A stretch of DNA of 11,401 bases from an uncultured Bacilli bacterium (lineage in GTDB: Bacteria > Bacillota_I > Bacilli_A > RF39 > UBA660): assembly GCA_944351315.1 (NCBI GenBank), contig CALVPL010000142.1, positions 1-11,401 on the forward strand. Reading direction: 5' to 3'. The number at the start of each line of letters is the position of its first letter. Position 1 is the first letter of the stretch. Under the pieces are notes generated by a model. It saw only the letters and a program-made list of their open reading frames with translations. It had not been told where the DNA came from and searched no databases. Of the stretch, positions 7,701 to 11,401 are shown piece by piece. The position numbers were made by a program, and so were the translations under genes.

Positions 7701-8485
7701 CAACCATTGCTGAGATTAGTGGTAAAGTTGCATCTATTAAAGAAGAAAATGGTAAATATCGTATCATTGTAGAAAATGATGTGGAAACAAGAGAACACAT
7801 TACAAACTACAACATGAAATTAAAAGTTCATGAAAACGATGTTGTCGAAGCCGGAGATAAATTAACAGAAGGAGTTATCTCACCAAAAGAATTGCTAGCT
7901 GTAACTGATCCAATCACAGCTCAAGAATATATCTTAAAAGAAATTCAAATGGTATATAAATTACAAGGTGTAGACATTAACGATAAACACGTTGAAATCA
8001 TTGTTAAGAGAATGATTAATAAAGTAAGAATTGTCGATGCTGGAGACACAGATCTTGTTGAAGGATTAAGTGTTTCAATGCATGAATTTACCGAAGCAAA
8101 TAAACCAGTCATTTTAGCAGGTAAAGTTCCAGCAAAAGGACGTCCTATTATGCTTGGTATTACAAAGAGTTCTTTACAAACAGATTCTTTCTTATCTGCA
8201 GCTTCATTCCAAGAAACAACAAGAGTTCTTACAGATGCAGCAATTAAGGGTTCTGTAGACTACTTACGTGGTTTAAAAGAAAACGTTATTATTGGTAAAC
8301 TTATTCCAGCTGGTACAGGAGCTCGTCAATATAGTGATATTGAACTTGAACTTCAAAAACAATTTATGGATGATGAAGCAAGTGAAGTATTAGAAGAAAC
8401 TTTAATGGATGAAAGTGGCGACGAAGTATCGGCACCAGTAAATGAAACGGAAAATACAGAAAATAATGAAAGTACTGAAGAATAA
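4781..8485 (+). CDS. rpoC: DNA-directed RNA polymerase subunit beta'
   Basis: RpoC, 1234 aa (B. subtilis 1199), supplies the catalytic magnesium site and clamp of RNA polymerase. The clamp zinc site is C60, C62, C75 and C78 (ECSCGKY…VVCDRCGVEV). The catalytic loop NADFDGDQM lies at 447-455 with D449, D451 and D453. The second zinc site is C820, C896, C903 and C906. The trigger loop follows, with M940, R941 and H944 in LTMRTFHSGG (E. coli M932, R933, H936). The protein is intact, with Gram-positive-type GGVAG…DITQGLPR and no large insertion. The final 35 or so residues form an acidic, Asn/Glu/Thr-rich tail beyond the last conserved region. The ATG overlaps the rpoB stop (ATGA) and is served by a strong site at 4765-4774. 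The last codons form the left arm of the terminator. The ybxF/L7Ae-like gene and rpsL that follow rpoC in Bacillus are absent. Confidence 0.99.
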   Translation: MIEVNNFKGIKVGLASPEQIRSWSYGEVKKPETINYRTLKPERDGLFCEKIFGPTKDYECSCGKYKRLRYKNVVCDRCGVEVTKSKVRRERMGHIELASPCSHIWFFKGVPSKMGLVLDMSPRDLEEVLYFVSYVVLDPGSAPLMKKQTLSDKEYRAYYEKYGSSFKVGMGAEAIKTLLQEVDIDKEVEELRKELENATGQKRIRLVKRLDCLVAFQESGNRPEWMILEALPVIPPDLRPMIQLDGGRFATSDLNDLYRRIINRNNRLKKLLELGAPTIIVQNEKRMLQEAVDSLLDNGRRGRSVQGAGNRPLKSLSSMLKGKQGRFRQNLLGKRVDYSGRSVIVVGPNLKMYQCGIPKDMALELFKPHVIHGLVERGLAHNIKGAKKLIDTKDDCVWDVVEDVITEHPVMLNRAPTLHRLGIQAFEPKLVGGKAIRLHPLVCTGFNADFDGDQMAVHVPLSEEAKSEARILMLGAQNILNPKDGKPIVTPSQDMVLGNCYLTQEKAGEEHEGKVYKDPNEVLMAYERKEITLHTRIALPARSFKHKLFTEEQLEQYLVTTCGKIIFNEILPDSYPYVNEPTKENIEGITPAKFFLPMGTNIKEAIAAMPLTKPFVKGDLGKMIAQVFKRYHTTETSIFLDKLKDLGFKYSTIAGITVSAADIVPSKTKNEVIKESQELVEKVNKQFKRGMITEEERYNTVIDIWNKANDKIKEELKAIAKDDFDNPLFMMMNSGARGSLSNFAQLAGMRGLMAKPDGSTIEIPVTSNFSEGLTVSEFFLSSHGSRKGSADTALRTADSGYLTRRLVEVVQDIIVKEHDCGSIHGVEVTDLVNDKDGSIIEPLAERILGRFTAQKVINPTTKEVIIDKGEQITENIVKKITDAGIKSVEIRSILTCKTENGVCQKCYGRNLATGNVVETGEAVGIMAAQSIGEPGTQLTMRTFHSGGVAGGDDITQGLPRVEELFEARNPKGKATIAEISGKVASIKEENGKYRIIVENDVETREHITNYNMKLKVHENDVVEAGDKLTEGVISPKELLAVTDPITAQEYILKEIQMVYKLQGVDINDKHVEIIVKRMINKVRIVDAGDTDLVEGLSVSMHEFTEANKPVILAGKVPAKGRPIMLGITKSSLQTDSFLSAASFQETTRVLTDAAIKGSVDYLRGLKENVIIGKLIPAGTGARQYSDIELELQKQFMDDEASEVLEETLMDESGDEVSAPVNETENTENNESTEE

Positions 8486-8500
8486 TTCAGTACTTTTTTT
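8469..8500 (+). terminator. Terminator of the rpoBC unit, starting inside the rpoC coding region
   Basis: An 11-bp perfect stem pairs 8469-8479 with 8486-8496 (AGTACTGAA/TTCAGTACT core). The 6-nt loop, GAATAA, contains the rpoC stop codon, and seven T's run from 8494 to 8500. The left arm encodes the last Ser-Thr-Glu residues of RpoC, so coding and termination share bases. Confidence 0.88.
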
Positions 8501-8502
8501 GT

Positions 8503-8594
8503 AAAAGTCGTTAGAAAAAGGTGAAATTATCACTGAAAAGTCGTTAGAAAAAGGTGAAATTATTATCAAAAAGTCGTTAGAAAAAGGTGAAATT
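8503..8594 (+). repeat. Three 33-bp direct repeats, predicted curved DNA, before the ATPase promoter
   Basis: A 26-bp core (AAAAGTCGTTAG…GGTGAAATT) occurs without mismatch at 8503-8528, 8536-8561 and 8569-8594. The period is exactly 33 bp and the 7-bp linkers differ. Each unit has three A-rich tracts (AAAA, AAAAA, AAATT) spaced on average 11 bp apart, close to one helical turn, so the array is predicted to bend. The third copy is directly followed by a TTGACT -35 element. One + frame is open through the array (repeated SLEKGEI) but has a stop just upstream at 8502-8504 and no start codon, so I do not call it a gene. Confidence 0.93.
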
Positions 8595-8596
8595 TC

Positions 8597-8625
8597 TTGA
8601 CTTTTTAAAGAAAAAAAGCTATCCT
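8597..8625 (+). promoter_or_regulatory. Probable sigma-A promoter for the ATPase-Nudix operon
   Basis: TTGACT at 8597-8602 (5 of 6 matches) is followed by a 17-nt spacer and TATCCT at 8620-8625 (4 of 6). The start point would be near 8632, leaving a leader of only about 14 nt with the ribosome-binding site. The A-rich repeat array directly upstream could act as an UP-like or curved activating element. This promoter is weaker by consensus than those at 400 and 1051. Confidence 0.5.
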
Positions 8626-8641
8626 TATTACAAGGAGATAG
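8619..8641 (+). other. Inverted repeat covering the ATPase ribosome-binding site
   Basis: CTATCCTT at 8619-8626 pairs with AAGG at 8632-8635 and ATAG at 8638-8641. The stem has eight pairs with a 2-nt bulge and a 5-nt loop (ATTAC). It would hide the AAGGAGA ribosome-binding site in any transcript that began upstream. A transcript starting near 8632 would lack the left arm. It could instead be an operator overlapping the -10 element. Confidence 0.4.
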
Positions 8642-8645
8642 AAAA

Positions 8646-9959
8646 ATGCAAAGAGAAATATATGAAAAGTTATTAGATTGGAACAAGAATGAAAACCATA
8701 AACCTCTTATGATCCTAGGAGCAAGACAAGTTGGCAAAACTTATATTATTGATAAATTTGCTCGTGAAAATTATAAAAATTACTATATGATAAATTTATT
8801 TGAAAGAACAGATATTCTAGAAATCTATCAATCGAATATCAATTCAGAAGAAAAATATCAAAAATTAAAAGTACTTTTGGATTTTGATTTAGAAAAGGAA
8901 GATACGATTCTTTTTATCGATGAGATTCAAGAATCTGAAAAAATTATTGCTGATTTAAAATTCTTTTGTGAAAAACATCCTAAAATCAATATTATTTGTG
9001 CTGGTTCACTCCTTGGAGTAAAGTTAAAAAGAAGTAAGTTTTCTTTTCCGGTAGGAAAAGTGGAAATATTAACACTTTATCCGATGAATTTTTTAGAATT
9101 TTTATGGGCTTTTAAAGAAGAAAAACTTATCGAAGAGATTCGAAATTCTTTTAAAAACAACACAGCTTTATTAAAGCCTATTCATGAAAAAGCACTAAAT
9201 TATTATCGAATGTATCTAATTACAGGAGGAATGCCAGAATCCATCAGCTCATTAGTAAAGGCCGAAAAAGATATTTTGCGTTATGATGAAAACATTTTAA
9301 AAAATATTATTGAATCTTATTTTAAAGATATGGACAAATATGTAACTAGTAACAATGAAGCTTTAAAAATTGAAAGAATTTATCATTCTATACCAAGTCA
9401 ATTAGCCAATGAATCGAATAAATTTCAATTTTCTAAAGTACATAATGGTGCTAAAAGCCGTGATTATCTTTCGAGTCTAGATTGGTTACTCGCTAGCAAC
9501 ATGGTAACATTATCTTCATTAGTAAGTGTTCCTGAAATTCCTTTAAAAGGATTCATGAAAGAAGACACTTTTAAACTATATATAAATGATGTGGGAATCC
9601 TAAATCAATTATTAGAAATCAAAAAATCCGACATCTGGTTAGACAATTTGTCCTTATATAAAGGTGTTATTACTGAAAATTATGTAGCAAATCAATTAGA
9701 AAGTTTAGGGTATTCTCTTTATTACTGGCAAAGTAATGGAATTGCTGAGATAGATTTTTTGCTTTATACAGAAGATGGAATTATTCCGTTAGAAGTAAAG
9801 GCAAGTGATAACGTTCAATCAAAAAGTTTAAATGTATATATAGAAAAATACAAACCTGAATATAGCATTCGTATGTCATCCAAAAATTTTGGATATGATG
9901 ATGAAAAAAAGATAAAAAGTATTCCATTGTATGCAATCTTTTGCTTAAAAGAAATCTAA
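8646..9959 (+). CDS. AAA_14/DUF4143 family ATPase with a C-terminal nuclease-like domain
   Basis: A 437-aa protein of the widespread 'ATP-binding protein' family that joins an AAA_14 domain to DUF4143. Walker A is GARQVGKT at 25-32, and Walker B is LFIDEIQ at 89-95 (D92, E93). A sensor-like AGS lies at 119-121, and FLEFLW, typical of the family, is near 149. LITGGMPE at 191-198 marks the passage to the helical middle. The C-terminal region keeps the PD-(D/E)XK pattern: E344 in TENYVANQL, D370 in AEIDFLL, and E383-V-K385. The family's role is not established, though members are common in accessory and stress-related loci. The start at 8646 is supported by AAGGAGA at 8632-8638. The neighbouring Nudix gene begins 19 nt after its stop, so they are probably co-transcribed. 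No membrane segment is visible, so it is likely cytoplasmic. The repeat array and SD-covering inverted repeat before it suggest tight control. Confidence 0.9.
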   Translation: MQREIYEKLLDWNKNENHKPLMILGARQVGKTYIIDKFARENYKNYYMINLFERTDILEIYQSNINSEEKYQKLKVLLDFDLEKEDTILFIDEIQESEKIIADLKFFCEKHPKINIICAGSLLGVKLKRSKFSFPVGKVEILTLYPMNFLEFLWAFKEEKLIEEIRNSFKNNTALLKPIHEKALNYYRMYLITGGMPESISSLVKAEKDILRYDENILKNIIESYFKDMDKYVTSNNEALKIERIYHSIPSQLANESNKFQFSKVHNGAKSRDYLSSLDWLLASNMVTLSSLVSVPEIPLKGFMKEDTFKLYINDVGILNQLLEIKKSDIWLDNLSLYKGVITENYVANQLESLGYSLYYWQSNGIAEIDFLLYTEDGIIPLEVKASDNVQSKSLNVYIEKYKPEYSIRMSSKNFGYDDEKKIKSIPLYAIFCLKEI

Positions 9960-9978
9960 AATTTTAAAGGAGAAAATT

Positions 9979-10590
9979 ATGGAAAAATTAGATATTTACA
10001 ATGAAAATGGAGAATTTATAGGAACAGAAGAAAGAAAGATCGTTCATGAAAAAGGATTATGGCATAAAACCGTTCACTGTTGGTTATATGATAAAGAAGG
10101 GAATGTCTTTTTTCAAAAAAGAAACGATCGTGGAACTTTATATACAACTGCTTCAGGCCATATAAGTGCTGGTGAAAGTATAACCGAAGCATTTCAAAGA
10201 GAAATTAAAGAAGAAATTGGTTTAACCATCGATGCCAATGATGCAACATTAGTAAATGTAGTGCCTTTTAAAATGGACCGTGTAAAAGAAGATGGTAGTA
10301 TTTTTAAAGATCGAGCTTTTGCCAACGTTTATGTTGATCTTTATGAAGGCAATTATCAAGATTTTACAATGGATCCTAATGAAGTAACCGCGATTGTTAT
10401 TGTAAATGCAAAAGAGGCTTTAGAATTATTTCAAAAAGAAAATGGAACTATAGAAGGTAAAGAAATCACTTTAGAAAATGAAATGATCAAAAGACCTATT
10501 GATTTTAAAGAATTCTTAGTAAATGAAGGAGAAACAGCTTTAGAAAAATATGGAGAAGTATTAAAAAAAGTAATTGAATTAACAAACTAA
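9979..10590 (+). CDS. Nudix hydrolase
   Basis: A 203-aa cytoplasmic Nudix hydrolase. The Nudix box is complete at residues 60-82: G60, E66, then R74-E75-I-K-E78-E79-I-G81-L, matching GX5EX7REUXEEXGU. It should therefore bind magnesium and cleave a nucleoside diphosphate linked to another group. The N-terminal part (IYNENGEFIGTEER, then HEKGLWHKTVHCWL) resembles the YfcD/isopentenyl-diphosphate-isomerase-like branch, whose members start with a strand of this kind before the Nudix fold. True isomerase activity is not implied. About 75 residues lie beyond the core fold, longer than minimal Nudix proteins. The start is supported by AAAGGAGA at 9966-9973. It is the second gene after the ATPase, 19 nt away, and is followed directly by a terminator whose left arm begins at its stop codon. 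The substrate cannot be read from sequence. Confidence 0.92.
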   Translation: MEKLDIYNENGEFIGTEERKIVHEKGLWHKTVHCWLYDKEGNVFFQKRNDRGTLYTTASGHISAGESITEAFQREIKEEIGLTIDANDATLVNVVPFKMDRVKEDGSIFKDRAFANVYVDLYEGNYQDFTMDPNEVTAIVIVNAKEALELFQKENGTIEGKEITLENEMIKRPIDFKEFLVNEGETALEKYGEVLKKVIELTN

Positions 10591-10632
10591 AAAGAATCTT
10601 ACAAAGAAGTAATCTAGTAAGATTCTTTTTTT
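10590..10632 (+). terminator. Terminator of the ATPase-Nudix operon
   Basis: A perfect 13-bp stem pairs 10590-10602 with 10617-10629 (AAGAATCTTAC/GTAAGATTCTT core) around a 14-nt loop. Seven T's occupy 10626-10632. The left arm starts at the last base of the Nudix stop codon, and the right arm and T-tract run directly into the next promoter. Confidence 0.9.
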
Positions 10633-10633
10633 A

Positions 10634-10642
10634 TGGTATAAT
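10634..10642 (+). promoter_or_regulatory. Extended -10 promoter for the unknown gene and response regulator
   Basis: TGGTATAAT gives a perfect TATAAT at 10637-10642 with a TGn extension. The -35 region 17 nt upstream (CTAGTA, 10614-10619) falls in the terminator loop and arm and is poor, which the extended -10 can compensate. The start would be near 10649, about 17 nt before the ATG at 10666. Confidence 0.72.
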
Positions 10643-10665
10643 ACAACTAGCGAAAGGAAATAGAT

Positions 10666-11217
10666 ATGGAAAATGCAATGATTTATTTACAAAATTTAAT
10701 GACAATTGAAGATATTACTTCAAATAAAGAACAAGATCCTCTGACAATTTATTTAGTCTTAGAATCAATCAAACAAGAAATTCAAAAAACGGATAAAAAC
10801 TTATTAAACGATGAATGGATATGTCTAAAAAATTATTTAGATCTAAAAATTAGATCCTTATATTCATCTTATTATGCACAGCCTATGTTCATGGAATATT
10901 GTGCCTTTTTATTAGAAATGTGTAAAAGCTTTTACTGGCAAAAAAGAAGCATTTCATTTCTTCAAAAAGAGCTAAAAAAGATGGAAGAAAAAGGAGAATT
11001 TTCAAAATTAGATGTACTTTATACAATTTTATATTTTTTAATGCGAACGAAAAGCAATTGCTTACTTGCTCTTGCCGAAAGAAGTTTAACATTAAAAGGA
11101 GATATAGAAGGGTATACCTATGAATCAAATTTAGAAATAGAAGATCCTAAAAAATATGAACAAGAAATAAAAGAAGGAATTCTTACATTAAAAAGAAAAA
11201 AAGAAAGAGGAGAATAA
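10666..11217 (+). CDS. Unrecognised helical protein encoded before a response regulator
   Basis: I do not recognise this 183-aa protein. It is predicted almost entirely alpha-helical, highly charged in the C-terminal third (Lys/Glu rich, ending KRKKERGE), with no signal peptide and no convincing membrane segment. The most hydrophobic stretch, VLYTILYFLMRTKSNCLLAL, is broken by Arg-Thr-Lys. Four Cys are present (in EWICL, EYCAF, EMCKS and SNCLL) but not in a metal-binding pattern I know. The aromatic cluster SFYWQKR is distinctive. The start at 10666 is supported by AAAGGAAA at about 10653-10660; an internal ATG at 10678 is less well placed. Its TAA overlaps the ATG of the response regulator (TAATG), and AGAGGAGA in its last codons is that gene's ribosome-binding site, so the two are translationally coupled. 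A role connected to the two-component system is inferred from context alone. Confidence 0.85.
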   Translation: MENAMIYLQNLMTIEDITSNKEQDPLTIYLVLESIKQEIQKTDKNLLNDEWICLKNYLDLKIRSLYSSYYAQPMFMEYCAFLLEMCKSFYWQKRSISFLQKELKKMEEKGEFSKLDVLYTILYFLMRTKSNCLLALAERSLTLKGDIEGYTYESNLEIEDPKKYEQEIKEGILTLKRKKERGE

Positions 11218-11401
11218 TGAAAAAAATATTGGTAATTGAAGATGAAAAATCCATTCGTGAAGAATTAAAATCTTTACTAGAAAATGCTTCTTATGAAGTA
11301 ATTACTATTGAAAATTTTGAAAATTTAATGGATCAAATTCTAAAAATAGAATGTGATTTAATTCTTCTAGATATCAATATTCCTTATATGAATGGCGAAA
11401 T
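11217..11401 (+). CDS. Response regulator, receiver domain (3' truncated by window end)
   Basis: The first 61 residues of a two-component response regulator. The start MKKILVIEDE gives the acidic pair E8-D9, and D52 in LILLDINIPYMNG is the expected phosphorylation site. The -DIN(I/L)PY-x-(D/N)G- pattern is common in OmpR/PhoB-type regulators of Bacillota, including the BceR/GraR-like branch that responds to cell-envelope stress. The output domain lies beyond the window, so that assignment is only suggested. Its ATG shares a base with the stop of the preceding gene (TAATG), and AGAGGAGA lies just before it. A histidine kinase is likely further downstream. Confidence 0.9.
   Translation, partial: MKKILVIEDEKSIREELKSLLENASYEVITIENFENLMDQILKIECDLILLDINIPYMNGE

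Noticed and set aside
7572..7772. Plus-strand 66-codon open frame inside rpoC
   Set aside because: It is out of frame within the highly conserved trigger-loop region of RpoC and is a shadow of that gene.
8503..8594. Repeat array as a CRISPR
   Set aside because: Linkers are only 7 bp, there are just three units, and no cas gene is near.
8505..8600. Plus-strand open frame through the repeats (repeated SLEKGEI)
   Set aside because: A stop lies immediately upstream at 8502-8504 and there is no start codon before the TGA at 8598-8600. It is better read as non-coding repeat DNA, possibly a relic.
8402..8737. Minus-strand 111-codon open frame with repeated SPFSNDF
   Set aside because: It spans the rpoC end, its terminator, the repeat array and the ATPase start. 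The repeated residues come only from the 33-bp DNA repeats, and I see no minus-strand ribosome-binding site or promoter that would support it.

Overview
The window looks like the chromosome of a low-GC, AT-rich member of the Bacillota or Mycoplasmatota-related branch (Bacilli, Erysipelotrichia or RF39-like relatives). RpoB and RpoC resemble the Bacillus type closely, and an rsmC/ybxB-type methyltransferase sits directly before rpoB, as it does in Bacillus. Shine-Dalgarno sites are strong and match AGGAGGTGATC. The standard code (table 11) applies: every tryptophan in the large genes is TGG, and rpoB ends at TGA. That argues against a code-4 mollicute. All genes lie on the + strand.

Bases 1-356 hold the 3' end of a probable secreted protein, closed by a hairpin terminator at 383-420. 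Bases 400-8500 form the RNA polymerase unit: methyltransferase (TTG start), rpoB (GTG start) and rpoC (ATG overlapping the rpoB stop). A strong promoter is nested in the preceding terminator, and a second promoter overlaps the methyltransferase stop codon. The usual neighbours, rplJ-rplL upstream and the L7Ae-like gene with rpsL downstream, are absent, so rpoBC is uncoupled from ribosomal-protein genes. The rpoC terminator begins inside its last codons.

Bases 8503-8594 carry three 33-bp direct repeats rich in phased A-tracts, immediately before a promoter. After it come an AAA_14/DUF4143 ATPase and, 19 nt later, a Nudix hydrolase, ending in a terminator at 10590-10632. A second nested terminator/promoter (extended -10 at 10634-10642) then starts an operon with an unrecognised helical 183-aa protein, translationally coupled to a response regulator cut by the window end.

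The most notable points are: (1) RpoB carries Lys and Asp at the positions of E. coli Q513 and H526, plus Ala at S522, which predicts intrinsic rifamycin resistance; (2) the 33-bp repeat array with predicted DNA curvature before the ATPase gene; (3) dense overlap of terminators, promoters, Shine-Dalgarno sites and coding sequence. I see no clear new multi-gene system. The unknown gene before the response regulator and the repeat-led ATPase gene are the best leads.
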